Shown here: in pieces, positions 34,584 through 45,741 of the stretch | Layout: each line of letters begins with the position of its first letter | Numbering within the stretch: position 1 is the stretch's first letter | DNA from: Liopterus haemorrhoidalis | Taxonomy: Eukaryota > Arthropoda > Insecta > Coleoptera > Dytiscidae | DNA: 64,000 bases | NCBI GenBank assembly: GCA_963971575.1 | Contig: OZ020619.1 | Span: 27,098,800-27,162,799 of the forward strand | Direction of reading: 5' to 3' | Translations under genes and position numbers: made by a program | Notes under the pieces: model-generated | Seen by the model: only the letters and a program-made list of their open reading frames with translations | Database searches by the model: none | Told to the model about the DNA's origin: nothing

Positions 34584-34740
34584 AACCTTTAGGCGGAACT
34601 AAATGGAATTTAAATTTTCTTAAGTTGTCACTAGCTAATTTTTTATAAATTAAAAAGCAGGCTTTTCCAAAACAAAATGATCAAAAGCTTCAATCAATCG
34701 ATAAAAGTTACTAGATTTGAAAATCTAGTTCCGCCTAAAC
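34584..34740. repeat. Small MITE with TTTAGGCGGAACTA termini
   Basis: TTTAGGCGGAACTA at the left is inverted at the right as TAGTTCCGCCTAAA. A second, truncated copy lies at 13396-13500. No unambiguous target duplication, since the flanks are part of the inverted repeat. Confidence 0.6.
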
Positions 34741-35754
34741 CAAAGAAACCACCTACCCTACAGTAGAAAATTAAATATTTGTGTCATTATTATTATCAAA
34801 ATTTTGATCAACTCTGTTTTCGTTGGTTACCACTGGAGCTTCCTGCAAGATTCATCGCCAGTCTCTAATGCGAAGGCTGCGCAGCAGTGGCTTGAAAGCC
34901 ACTGCCGTTATTTAATACAATTTATTTATATTATCATTACACGTTTTTAATTTATCTGGTCGTTTGACAGAATTTTGAGGTTATCAATTTAAAGTAATGG
35001 CTGCCGCTTAAATGTATATTTGCTGTGTGTGAAAACTCGTCGGCAACCAATCACAGATCAGCTTTCTAGCGCGGTATATCTGAATCACTCCTCTGAATTA
35101 AAAAACAGACTATAATCGTCAGAAGCTCATACCGATACCCCTACTTTCCCACAGCTAACTGTTCTAAACGTATAATTTACTAAAAGTAACAGAATTCTGT
35201 ACTGGAAGACGTATGCTCACTGTAGCTATTGAGTAATTACCGGTGGCAGCGCTGTATTCGAAGAAAATATTATTGATGACAGTAGTACTTAGCCGTCAAT
35301 TTGCAGATAACAAACAGGTTAATTTAAGCACAATACGTTTTTATTTTATTAAAATGGTACTGAATATTTGCGACATTTTTCAATTTTTAAGCGCCACACA
35401 TATAGCGAGGTCTATAACATGATCATCCCGCGAAAATTTCGACTTAATACTAACTTAAAACTCAAATTTTCGCTTAATTTTTCTTAGGAAAAGTAAAAAA
35501 CTAAAATTCCTATCTTTGTCCTTTCTTGAATGACAGCCAAAAACACTCCAATTTGTTCTTCTTTTATAGTTTTTCACAACTTCTTTTAACATTGCAACAA
35601 AAAATCAACATTATTTAGTACAATAATTTGGCCACTAGTTAGCCAATTCGAGCGTGTCTCATCTCAATAGCAAATATGACATTAACCATTAACTTATAAA
35701 TGTATAGAGGAATCTATTACTTGTAAGATGTTTAATTTTATGTTTTCTTTACAG

Positions 35755-35886
35755 GCGGAGGATCCAGAAACGACCCGAACTTGGTACCGCCAGCTTCAAT
35801 ACCACGCGCAAGGAATGGGCGCCTGGAGAAAAAGAAGAAATGCCCTCGCCAACATAATGATCAACGGAATGGGATCTCGCACCTAG
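35755..35886 (+). CDS. RhoGEF gene, terminal exon with PH C-terminal helix and stop
   Basis: Begins after TTTCTTTACAG in phase 0 and ends at TAG (35884-35886): 43 codons plus stop. The sequence AEDPETTRTWYRQLQYHAQG is the C-terminal helix of the PH domain, with the conserved Trp. It is followed by a short basic tail (WRKRRNALANIM) ending Gly-Ser-Arg-Thr. The tail ends in RT, not a classical class I PDZ ligand. With this exon the visible protein totals about 1,331 residues. Confidence 0.93.
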   Translation, partial: AEDPETTRTWYRQLQYHAQGMGAWRKRRNALANIMINGMGSRT

Positions 35887-36310
35887 AAACATGACTGATC
35901 GACAAACACGTTACTATATTTAATTCACAAAGTACAATAGAAGAGACATACATGTTTATGTATATTTTATTAATTTCTGTAATTAGATAACCCGTACTAA
36001 TTTGTCAAACTTCTTCCTTCAATATTTTTCAAACTTTGTAATTTAAAAATACAATTTTATTGTCAAATGTTAGTAATATTAGCTGTGATATTTTCGGATG
36101 TGGTTTTTTCGGGATTTTACTAAGAATAGTATTATTATTTCTTTTCGCAATTAATTAAATATAATATATTTAATAGCTAATTAATTAATAAATTTATGTA
36201 TTGCCTATTCTTTATAACATGTGTGTATATTAGTATTTGTATGATAATATTATTTGAAAAATAATTATTTGTAATAATTTTTTCGGAAATAAATATAAAT
36301 AAAAATAAAT
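35887..36310 (+). other. 3' UTR of the RhoGEF gene with clustered poly(A) signals
   Basis: AT-rich sequence without open frames directly after the stop codon. Canonical AATAAA hexamers occur at 36288-36293, 36298-36303 and 36304-36309, followed by a T-rich stretch (TTTCTTTTTCATTTC). Cleavage is therefore expected near 36320-36340. The next recognisable feature, a LINE fragment on the opposite strand, starts almost at once, so the gene end and the insertion nearly abut. Confidence 0.65.
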
Positions 36311-36344
36311 TACATTTCTTTTTCATTTCTGCACCTTTATTGCA

Positions 36345-37240
36345 TCTATTATATATATATATAATTGTAAACCTTGTCTACCCGTAGGTGTAAGGTTGAT
36401 TTTGTTCTATTTATCTAATTTGTTTACGAAATTTTCCAATCTTTTCTGCTTTTCGCCATAATCTTTGCTTCTGTCCAATTTATGTCTCTTTTCTTTAATA
36501 TTTCTGCCACCACGTCGTTCCAAGTTTTCGTCTGTTTTCCTCTCGTTCTTTTCTTCTGTACTCTAGTTTCCCAAATTTCTTTTACTGGCCTGTTGTCTGT
36601 CATTCTTACGAGATGACCGAACCACTTTAAATATTGTTCGATTCTTTTGCTTAATGGTTCTATCCCCAATTCTTTCCTTATATTTTCATTTCTTATTCTA
36701 TCTCTGCGTGTAATACCATTCACATTTCTTAGATTCTTCATTTCCATGGCTTGTAATCTGCTTTTTTGTGCATTTGATAGGACCCAGCTTTCACTCACTC
36801 ATATTGTTTTATAAACAACCATTTTTTTCCTTGATATTTCCTTCTTTCCTATAAAAGAGTTTGAAAGAGCGTGGTACATTCTTGACGCATTTGTTATCCT
36901 TTCGTTTATTTCATTTTCCATGAGTCCTTCCTTCTGTATCCTTACTCCTAGGTATTTGCTTTCTACTTGATCTATTTTTTTCCTCGTTGATTACTATGTT
37001 GGTGTTCGCGTTTTCATCGCCAATGACAATTATCTTTGTTTTGGTTGTATTTATTTTCATCTTTCTCTTTGCCAGTTCCTGTTCCCATATCTCCAGGTTT
37101 CTTTGTAGATGTTTTTCTTCTGCAGCGCAGATCATTAGGTCGTCGGCAAAGGCACAGTTTGATATTCCTGCCGCTTTCATTTTGTAGTGTCGAATATGCA
37201 TCTTCTATAAATAAATAAATGGGCTGGAAAGTATGCATAA
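36345..37240 (-). pseudogene. Non-LTR retrotransposon 3' fragment (RT and C-terminal region)
   Basis: On the minus strand the frame reads CAFADDLMICAAEEKHLQ (catalytic Asp-Asp, near 37135-37150), then, after frame changes near 36960 and 36810, SESWVLSNAQKSRLQAMEMK, ITRRDRIRNENIRKELGI and WFGHLVRM, the usual C-terminal block of this LINE group. A (TA)n tail lies at 36347-36363, so the 3' end of the insertion is about 35 bp past the RhoGEF poly(A) signals. The 5' part is missing. Confidence 0.85.
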
Positions 37241-38004
37241 TAGTATCAGTCCTTGATCATTTTAAGAGGAGAAGCGAAATGTATCTAATTTCATAGCTTT
37301 GGGCAATGTCCAGATGGGAAGTATAGCGACATTACACCGCACGATGCTACGCATGGGAGTTACATACAGATGTAGGCAGTGTCATAAGGCAAAATAGTTA
37401 ATTGCCCGAAAAATGGAAGCGTTGCGGTGTGAACTATCGTGCAAATTTAAATTGACTAGAGCGTATAAAAATAAACAAGTTCTTAGGTTTAAAGATTTAA
37501 ATTAAAAATGAAATAAAATTAAATTAACAAATCTTGCTCAAAATTACAAAGACGGAAAGTAAATATGATCAATTTAGGTAATTAGGTTAGGTTTAGTTAG
37601 TTAAAATCTAATACAACAGAATTATAAAAACATCGGACTATTCGTTACACATTAATTTCTAACTTACTGTGAACGGTACGTAGAACGTTAAAATTATGCA
37701 TAGAAACATAACTTAAAGCGTAACAACGAACAGTCTACAACGTGTTAATTTAAAGAGCTCTGAATTCGGCTTTAGTTTCAACATTTCATAAACTTAGAGA
37801 TAAATTTGATTTTATTTAGAATTACTCTTTGTAAGGCGCACATCCGAGGAGGGGGGCTCAATTTTTGCTTCTGAGCCTCCCTCTCAAGAAAAAAATAAGG
37901 GTGCGCGCCTGTTGTTATAAATTAAATTAATTCGTCTTTCCATCATCGACGCAAATGTGTTTATCTGTGTATATTATTTAAATATCATAGGATGTTGGGC
38001 TGGC

Positions 38005-38175
38005 TCTACATAGTAAGCAGACGATGCTCCGCATTGGGGGGTTCTGAAATGACGGGTGACTTTTTTTGGTCGTCACTTGAATCCATCCTCTTTTTTTGTC
38101 CTTACTTGGACGTGTCTCCCTTTTTTGTCATCATTTGAATTTTTAGCGCCAGAAACCCTAGAGCCAACACTGATA
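38005..38175. repeat. Degenerate minisatellite block
   Basis: Diverged units of the 39-bp type (GTGACTTTTTTTGGTCGTCA, TTTTTTTGTCCTTACTTGG, TTTTTTGTCATCATTTGAA) lie between TTGGGCTGGCTCTAC and GAGCCAACACTGAT. It may be another hAT-type MITE without a clear duplication. Confidence 0.4.
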
Positions 38176-38313
38176 TGATGTATTCAGTATTTCCAAAAAT
38201 AATAAGAAAACAAAAAATAATTCAAAAATGTAATTTCAACCACGAGAAATTAACGAAAAAAACATAAACGTGGAAATCATCAGATACTCCGAAAAGTTTA
38301 CAAGACATCTTAA

Positions 38314-39586
38314 CCTTTTCGCCCTCATTGGGACAATATGTCCCAGCGAACTTTGATTCTTTTTTCTAGAGATTGTGTATTCCGCTTTTGCGTTAAAACA
38401 TACACAGCGGTATTACTGAAGCATCTGTGTAAGTTACATATTTAGCCTTAAGTTAGTGTTCTGCAAAGTCTTTTCAAAATGGTAAACAAGCTGGTGCAAG
38501 TGCGTTGTAGTGCGTATAAATCTATATTAGGTGTAAGACGTAAGTAATTACACTATTTTTATTTTTATTTAGTTCTAAAACATATAATAACATGGCTTGA
38601 CATAATATTTCATAGGATTATTTCTTTTTAACAAAGTATTAACAATATTTTTTGTATTGGGACATATGATCCCAATGGTATTTGATAATAATGATAATTT
38701 ATCATTAGAAGATGAGGCAGAAGATTAGAAAATACTCATGATCGCTGTTGTAAACAGTTGGATTTTCTACAACGAGGTTCGTCAAAAAAACTCTCCACTA
38801 CTTATTTAATACCGCAAGACACATTGGTCGTGTTTGTTTTGTTGACTCTGGATGGTCAGGAACCTCAAGGAGTTGTTGGACCTATGGGTCTTTGATTTGT
38901 TGGCTGTGGATGGTCAGGGACCTCAAGGAGTTCAGAGGGACTCTGGACGGTCAGAGACCTCAAGGAGTTGTGTTTGTTTTATTTAACTCTGGATGGTCAG
39001 GGACCTCAAAGAATTCAGGGGAACTCTGGATGGTCAGGGACCTCAAGGAGTTCAGGGAATCTCTGGATGGCCAGGGATCTCCAGGAGTTGTGTTTGTTTT
39101 GTTTGACTCTGAATGTTCAGGGGCCTCAAGGACTTCGGTGTAACTCTGGATGGCCAAGGACCTCAAGGAGTCGGTCAAAACTAACATTATATTTAATTTC
39201 CTCAGCTTTATTTTGAAGTTATTAAATTTTGAAGATGCCGCGAGGGCGCGGCAGGAGCAGGACGCCCGTGTTAGAATAGTAAGTTGTTTTCTTTTGCAGT
39301 TAATATTTGAGGAAGCCACGAGGACGCGACAAGATCAGGACGGCCGTGTTAGGATCAGGACTAGTTCTTGGACGTCCTTTATAATATGTTACGATAGCAA
39401 CTATAATGTGATGACATATGCCTGACAGATTGTAAATAGATGTGGTAATAAATGCTTATTTCTGCTTCGATTTGTGTGTTTAAATTAATATTATTACAAA
39501 CGCTATAAAACATTTACTTGTATGAAACTAAATTTCATTCATTTTACTTTACTGCTTCCAGAGAAACAAAATTGGAGGCGAAAGGG
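38314..39586. mobile_element. PiggyBac-like element, TTAA-flanked, with internal tandem repeats
   Basis: TTAA at 38310-38313 and 39587-39590 border CCTTTTCGCC and GGCGAAAGGG. Near the ends are palindromes GGGACAATATGTCCC and TTGGGACATATGATCCCAA. The interior holds a 36-bp minisatellite (38850-39175) and a duplicated 80-bp GC-rich unit (39222-39360). No transposase is recognised, so this is non-autonomous. Confidence 0.72.
38850..39175. repeat. 36-bp minisatellite (CTCTGGATGGTCAGGGACCT units)
   Basis: Seven or eight units of CTCTGGATGGTCAGGGACCT plus CAAGGAGTTCAGGG. Every second or third unit carries an extra TTGTGTTTGTTTTGTTT spacer, giving a higher-order pattern. The + strand is open across several units (38892-39143), but this looks like a repeat artefact. 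Confidence 0.8.
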
Positions 39587-39743
39587 TTAAACTGCGTAAC
39601 CAATATAAACGGACAATACGGACTTCATGGTCAACATCAAGAATAATGCGCCTTGCGGACAACTTTTTGCATATAATAGTAGAATTAGAGTACAAACTCA
39701 TATTTACTTAAGCGTTACTATTAACGACCAATGAGATTCAACC

Positions 39744-40255
39744 AGAGAAATCAGAACGCGCATAGAATTTACTAGGGTAGCATTTACAAAAGTGATTAAA
39801 ATATTCCGGGACCATGATTTAAATTTGGAAATAAAGATTAGACTTGTAAAGTGCTATGTTTTCTCTACTCTCTTGTATGGTGTCGAATCTTGAAAAGAAA
39901 ATCTTATCTTTTGAAATGTGGATTTATAGACGCATATGGAGGGTCCACTCAGAAGTCCTAGAAATTATGAAGAAAGAAGAATTATGAAGTTAATGTTCAC
40001 TATTAAGAGAGAAACAGAGCACTTTAGCCATATAATGAGAAACGAAGATAGGTACGGATTTCTCGAATTAGTAATACACGGTAAAGTGTTTGTAAGAAGA
40101 GGGCATGGCAGACGTCGTATATATTGGCTGAAGGATTTAAGGCTGTGGTTCAATAAAACTACAACTGAATTGTTTAGGGCTGCAGCCAGAAAAGTCAAAA
40201 TAACCATGATAATCGCTAAAATCCGGAATGGATTGGCACTCTAAGAAGGAAAAGA
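39744..40255 (+). pseudogene. LINE C-terminal fragment
   Basis: Reads EIRTRIEFTRVAFTKVIKIF, IRLVKCYVFSTLLYGVES, then after a stop and frame change HIMRNEDRYGFLELVIHGKV, GRRRIYWLKDLRLWF and NKTTTELFRAAARKV. This order (IRTRIE, LYGVES, RRR.SWL, TTTELFRAA) is the C-terminal region of a LINE group common in insects. The RT core is missing, so it is 5'-truncated. Confidence 0.82.
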
Positions 40256-40439
40256 AGACTAACAACTAACCAAAGTATAGCTAAATATTCTTGCAAATGG
40301 AACTAAATGACAGCATCTCTAATCAGGTTTTACAGTTGAATTCCTGGTCTTAAAAATTATTTAAGAAAATACAGTAACTTGGAAAGATGTAAAAGCGCAG
40401 TATTTTTCAAAACCTATGTTCCGCATAGGCTGTGGCCGA

Positions 40440-40605
40440 CTAAGGAAAATCGAGGCCCTAGGCAAGGTTCTCATTGCGGGCCCTACTGGTCAAAAAATCA
40501 TAAAAGAATGAAGAAAATTCATAATAAAACCGTATTGCGGGCATAAAAAAAATATGGGCCCTAGGCAGTTGCCTATTCTGCCTAGGCCAAAATCCGCCCC
40601 TGTAT
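40440..40605. repeat. hAT-type MITE-like block (GGCCCTAGGCAAG family)
   Basis: Left CCGACTAAGGAAAATCGAGG and right CCAAAATCCGCCCCTG frame GGGCCCTAGGCA blocks. A related copy is at 42073-42215. No exact duplication was found. Confidence 0.5.
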
Positions 40606-40938
40606 TTAGTAAGTAATTGTACAAGCATGGAGACTGATTGTGAAAAATAGATTAATTTAGGTCCAAAACGTACTCCTTTGGATGATATTTCTTGTCACTG
40701 TTGTGTTGTGTTAACATAGAAATTGTTTTATTATACATTGTTGCTCTGGTGACCGCATTTCACAAAAATCCCTAGATTGTATTCCGATATTTTTTATAAA
40801 TTAAATTTTAAATTTTCCATAAAATAAGTGATGCAAAATATAAAAAATAGTATATTATACTCGTTTTATATAACGTATTGTCACAATTGTTTATTTGGAG
40901 CACTTCTCGCTGCACTCGTCGTACTCCAAACAACTAGT

Positions 40939-41375
40939 TAGGGTGACCAGACGTACTCTTTTTTAGAGTATTATACTCTTTTTTGAGTAATATTTTCTAT
41001 ACTCTATACTTTTTATAAAAAAAAAAAACCTGAATATACTCTTTTCTGTTGGTCAATGGTTTTTATCACTTCTATTATAGAAGTGAGGACCTTTTTTTTT
41101 GCTCATCACTTCTATTTTGGGAGTGAGGACCTTTTTTTTGCTAATCACTTCCATTTTGGTAGTGAAGACCTTTTTTTTGCTCATTACTTCTATTTTGGGA
41201 GTGAGGACCCTTTTTTTTGCTCATTACTTCCATTTGGGGAGTTAAGACCTTTGTTTTGCTCGTCACTAGTATTTTTGAATGAGGACCTCTGTTTTTTGCT
41301 CATTATTTGAATTTTTGGAGTGTAACCTTTTTTTTTAGTATACTCTTTTTCTGTAAAAGAAATCTGGTCAGCCTA
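40939..41375. mobile_element. hAT-type MITE, TSD CAACTAGT
   Basis: Termini TAGGGTGACCAGA and, inverted at the right, TAGGCTGACCAGA, with CAACTAGT at 40931-40938 and 41376-41383. The interior contains six minisatellite units (41083-41320), the longest clean array in the window. Confidence 0.88.
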
Positions 41376-41389
41376 CAACTAGTGTGGCA

Positions 41390-43645
41390 ATAGATTGTCT
41401 TAAGCGTGTTCTACATTATACTTTATTCATCAATTTTCTAAACTTTTTTCTTTGAACTAGAAGTTGTCAAAGTTTTAATACAATTTATTTTTCAATTTTT
41501 TGGTAGAGAATAAAATTCTTACACGTGTTTCAGTTCATTTAAAGTACCAACATAAAAATATAATTCATATCTTGTCAAGTGTTTATAACCTAGCTATTAG
41601 ATTTGTAAAATTACTGATTTACGTACAAAACACAATTTATATATTCGCTTATTCAAACCAATGATCAACAAAACACTATTAAACACGTGGTAATACAAAA
41701 TATTTGCAAGCGTAATTTTAATGTTGGTACTATTGTTAAAAGTGTCTACTGCGCATGCACCGAGTTCCAAGTTGGATGTGTTTTCAAGAAAAGTTGGATC
41801 AAATCTAGTTTTGAATAAAGTTGACCTTGACTACATACAGTGTTCTACACTGTACAATTTCACTGATTTATTTCTAGTACAAGTTCTAGTCAAAGAAATA
41901 AGTATGAAAATTTGATGAGAATTGTATAATGTAGAACACGCTTTATACAATTCGTATAATAATATACTATTATTATTCTAATAACATGGATCATCTTTGT
42001 TTTTCTGAAATGCCTTTTCTCATTACGTTATCTTGATACGAAATTAATAATCTTAGTTCGAATAGTAACCAGTGACGGACTAAGGAAAATCGGGGCCCTA
42101 GGCAAGATTCTTATTGCGGGCCTTACTAGTTAACAAGTCATAAAATAATAGAAAAAATGTATAATAAAACCGTCTTGCGGGCCCCAAAAAAATACGGGTC
42201 CTAGGCAGTTTAGTAAAGCTAAAATTTCTTGCGCCTAATGTTCCGCAAACATATTCGTCGCTATGCCATGCGAGTAACATAACTAATAAATATGAGCCTT
42301 TTAATATCGATTGAAAAATATATGTTTTGCTATTCAGAATGTAAAATAAGTGTAATATTTTTATATAAAACTGTTACCAATCATTTGTAATAAAAGGGTT
42401 TTGTTATAAAAGTATATAAATGGCTAATATTTTATTCCCACACTAAAGAAAGTGTTGAACGTGCTCAATAATATAAATTTCAGATAAAAATATTGTCATA
42501 AAAGTTTATAAATTTCTTAAACATAGAAAATATTTATTGTCTGTACATACAAAAAAGTGAATTCTACCATACCAATGGCGCACAAAAGATTGCAGGAATT
42601 CAATTATTGGAATCATTAAAAATTACAATTTCTGATTATTTGAAATCTTTCTGTTTCAATTTCTCCTTTTATTTCAAGATTTGTTAGTTTCACGTTATCT
42701 TCATGGATTTTTGTTAATTTTGCTCAGCTCTTGGTCTATTTTTCAAGCAGTCTCCCTGTTTACCTCGGGTCCCTCAATGAATTATCTTTTACTCACCTGG
42801 TCAGACATATTTTTGGCTTAAGTTTACAGGGCACGAAAACTTCTAACCCATTACACTCTGATGATAAAAACAATAACAATTTATTTTCAATAAGCAGCAT
42901 AATATAAAATTGTTGCTTTTGTATCTACTAGAGACACCTCTTGATACTTAGTTGAACTACAGGATCGATAGTAGAGAGTTATGCTGGAATGTTCTTTTGA
43001 GTTACTATTTTATCTTTTATTACATAGAGGCAGTGTATTTCGACAAAGATTTAAATAGAAAATAATATTCATATACTCCTATATGAACATAAAATTCCAA
43101 AGTTTAGCTAAAAAACAATTATATTAATTATGGAGAATGGTTTTCTTAATTTTGAAGCCCACATTCTTTACTTCTAGACCATGGAAATGTAGCAAGAGCA
43201 AGCATGTGGCCGCAAGCAATGAATCATTTGCATGTGCTGTTTGTCCGCTAAGCAAGGATATGGACGTGAATTCAACTCTTGCTTATGTCAAATAATTTGT
43301 ATAAAAAATATTTACACATAAGTAAATGTTTATATATAAATATAAATATTTATATATAAGTACAAGTTTCGTTTAGCCGTTCGCAACCGGTAATAATATA
43401 ATCTGTAGGTGCCTTTCTGTGAATGCTAAAAAATGGACGTCATACTGACCAATAATATGATCATGAAACCTGGAAACAGGAGATCTAGGCTCACGTCGGG
43501 CTGTCGCGACAAAGATGATGATTGTGATAGAAATGTTATAACACAAAAACATATACTTTCTCGAATAAAATATTAATACATTTTAAAACAAGCAACAAGC
43601 TCTCGGTACACCAACGTGATTATTATTTTACCGACCGCCAACATA
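41390..43645. other. AT-rich intergenic sequence, mostly unrecognised
   Basis: Apart from the MITE part at 42073-42215 I see no gene. A minus-strand stretch near 42650-42850 begins ATGTCTGACCAG followed by GTGAGTAAA, but has stops at once downstream. Confidence 0.4.
42073..42215. repeat. hAT-type MITE left part (CAGTGACGGACTAAGG)
   Basis: Begins CAGTGACGGACTAAGG and shares AAAATCGGGGCCCTAGGCAA and the later GGTCCTAGGCAGTT with the element at 40440. The right terminus is lost. Confidence 0.5.
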
Positions 43646-43650
43646 TAAAA

Positions 43651-44492
43651 TTGATGTGAAGTGTGAATATTCACACATTTCAGGGTTTCGCAGGTATATA
43701 ATAAGTGAAGGCGGTATGCTGAGTGTGTAGGACAAATTTTACTTTGTAGTAATCACGGCAAAATGAACGATATTTTTAAAATAATTTATCGTCTGTTAAT
43801 CATATAATAAGACTGGTTATTAAATTTACGCTCTTAAAAATTAAATACAACATTTGTCAAAATATAACTAGAATTTTGACATAATAATTTCAATATAATA
43901 AAAATGCAAAAAAACCGAAAAAATAAAATTCGCTCCGTACTCGAACTCGAAACCCTTCGTTTTCCAGCTTACGACACCAGTGCTCTAACCAATTAAGCTA
44001 TAGCACGCCTTGCATGTGAGTGTCTTACATTGATATAACTTTTGTACTTTGTGAACCAAAAACCACAAAAAATGCGTTATTTTCCGAAAACATAATCTGA
44101 TCAAAAATTCCTGTTGTACTATTTTGGTTCACACCAATATACATTACTTAGATTTTTTTTAGATTTTTAGTTTAAACCATCTGGGCTACAGGGTGTGGGA
44201 CAAATTTTTTTTTGCACAATTTTGGCAAAAATCGCGTCAAAATAATTTATTTTGCAAAAATAAAAATTTGATTGTTAATTCACGTACTACGGGCTTTCAT
44301 TTGATACCTTACTCAGAATTAAAAAAAAATATTTTTGTTTTCGATGAGCACATATTTGCTTATATTTTTAGGGGGGTATGTTTTTTAGATGTTTTAGTAT
44401 TTTTCCTATGTGCGGGTCAAAGAGTTGTATAAGCATGCCAAATTTCAACTCTCTAGGTTTAGCCGTTTGGCTACAATTTTTACCGAACAAGC

Positions 44493-44569
<77 letters not shown>

Positions 44570-44574
44570 GGCAT

Positions 44575-44640
<66 letters not shown>

Positions 44641-44688
44641 GACAAAATGACGGTATAAGGGTTTTTTGGTCATACCTACAAAACCCTA
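43651..44688 (-). mobile_element. Helentron-associated element (HINE), copy C
   Basis: Minus-strand copy of the same element as 6029 and 16199. It has the 3' hairpin GTGTGAATATTCACAC (43661-43676, perfect), the subterminal inverted repeat GGGTTTCGCAGGTATATA, conserved internal blocks, and the 5' end at 44688. Its GTCT run is expanded to about 150 bp (44490-44641). The tRNA-like module (43931-44009) resembles a tRNA-Thr with a CGT anticodon loop (TGTCGTAAG). Confidence 0.82.
44490..44641. repeat. (CAGA)n tetranucleotide microsatellite
   Basis: About 38 near-perfect CAGA/GTCT units with a single interruption near 44570 (GGCATACAGA). It is the expanded GTCY segment of HINE copy C. The copies at 6077 and 16244 have only five to eight units. 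Confidence 0.95.
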
Positions 44689-44704
44689 ATAAGGGAGGTA
44701 TTGT

Positions 44705-45120
44705 GATTATACCGATTTTGACATTTCGAGATTTCGATGGATCTCCACGAATTGAGGTCCCTACATAACGTTTTGACTATTTTTAGCATGATGTCTGACG
44801 GTATGTCTGCCTTTCTGTCTGTCTGTTTGTCTGTCCGTCCGTCTGTGTACACGTGCAGAGCAAATTCGATTAGAAGGATTTTTATGAAACTTCATATTTA
44901 AGCTTTTGATATCAATGGCACGAGTTGATCAACTATTGATAAAAATCGAACATTTCATAGCAGAAAAATATTTCGAAAAATATTATTTAACAAAAGTTGC
45001 TATAAAAGCGATAACTAACAACTTTTAGTTGAGATATTTTTTTATAAAACGAAAAAAAAATTGAAAATTTCTAATAATTTATTTTTTCGTACTTATATGT
45101 AACGTTTTCATGGTCATGAT
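44705..45120 (+). repeat. Second type of element with a GTCT run
   Basis: GATTTCGATGGATCTCCACG, then a (GTCT/GTCC)n run at 44813-44846, then GTGTACACGTGCAGAGCAAA and ATGAAACTTCATATTTAAGC. This resembles the 5' region of another non-autonomous element with a GTCY microsatellite. No sequence is shared with the HINE apart from the run. Confidence 0.4.
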
Positions 45121-45204
45121 AAATAATATCTCTGTTAGAAAATATTAGGCCAAGTTATTTCTACTCTGCTGCTAGAATGTATTATGTTGTATATTATACA
45201 AGTG

Positions 45205-45365
45205 CTTTGTGATGGCGGTCGGTCCTATGGTGGCCACAGCTGATTTTTTAATCATAATTTTACTATTCAATATAGTTTAGTTATTTTGAAAACAAGATTG
45301 ATCCAGTAAAGTAGTAAAAAAGCTGTGATGGCGGTTGGTCCTGTGGTGGCTACAGCTGATTTTTT
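45205..45365. repeat. Imperfect tandem duplication (TGATGGCGGTCGGTCCT)
   Basis: TGTGATGGCGGTCGGTCCTA ... ACAGCTGATTTTTTA occurs at 45209-45257 and again, with a few changes, at 45323-45367. The roughly 65-bp spacer is AT-rich. Confidence 0.6.
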
Positions 45366-45741
45366 ACATATTATTATTTGGTGGAGACTTACAAATTTAC
45401 AGTATATTACTTTATATTAAGTGACGGAAATTTTACATATTTTGTCATTCTTGTAAGTATCAAAAGAGTCATGTTTGGCTACCCAAAGAACCAGAACTAG
45501 CTCACGACCCATACGTTGCCGACTCCAGGTTTATACAGAAAGTACTCTTTCGAATCATACTAAAAATACATGGGGGCTATATAGAGCGCCTATGCATAGC
45601 ATTTTGTTAGTAAATTTTTCATACTAGACTCTTTTGTCTGCAATGTATTGTTTTATTTCAAAATATTGTCCCGACATTGCATCGAAATGCTTTCATCTGG
45701 TACTGGTAGAGGTTAACATGTTCGCTACCAACTGATTCATA

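Larger units (their letters stand above)
33738..35754 (+). other. RhoGEF intron 4
   Basis: GTATAT donor and TTTCTTTACAG acceptor, phase 0. Contains a tRNA-like SINE head (34221-34300) and a small MITE (34584-34740). The rest is AT-rich with no recognised feature. Confidence 0.9.

Noticed and set aside
36424..36798. Host gene on the minus strand (124 codons)
   Set aside because: The sequence is the C-terminal region of a LINE, with related fragments elsewhere in the window and a tail at its 3' end.
38314..39586. Autonomous piggyBac
   Set aside because: The TTAA flanks and ends fit, but no DDE transposase motif is present inside.
41056..41310. Open frames with FGSEDLFFAHH-type peptide repeats (also at 1662, 1807, 2752 and 12268)
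   Set aside because: They come from the 39-bp minisatellite. Unit lengths vary by one or two bases and no start, splice or conservation evidence supports coding.
44368..44673. Long open frames reading repeated Ser-Val-Cys-Leu or Asp-Arg-Gln-Thr
   Set aside because: They are translations of the (GTCT)n/(CAGA)n microsatellite in all frames and not proteins.
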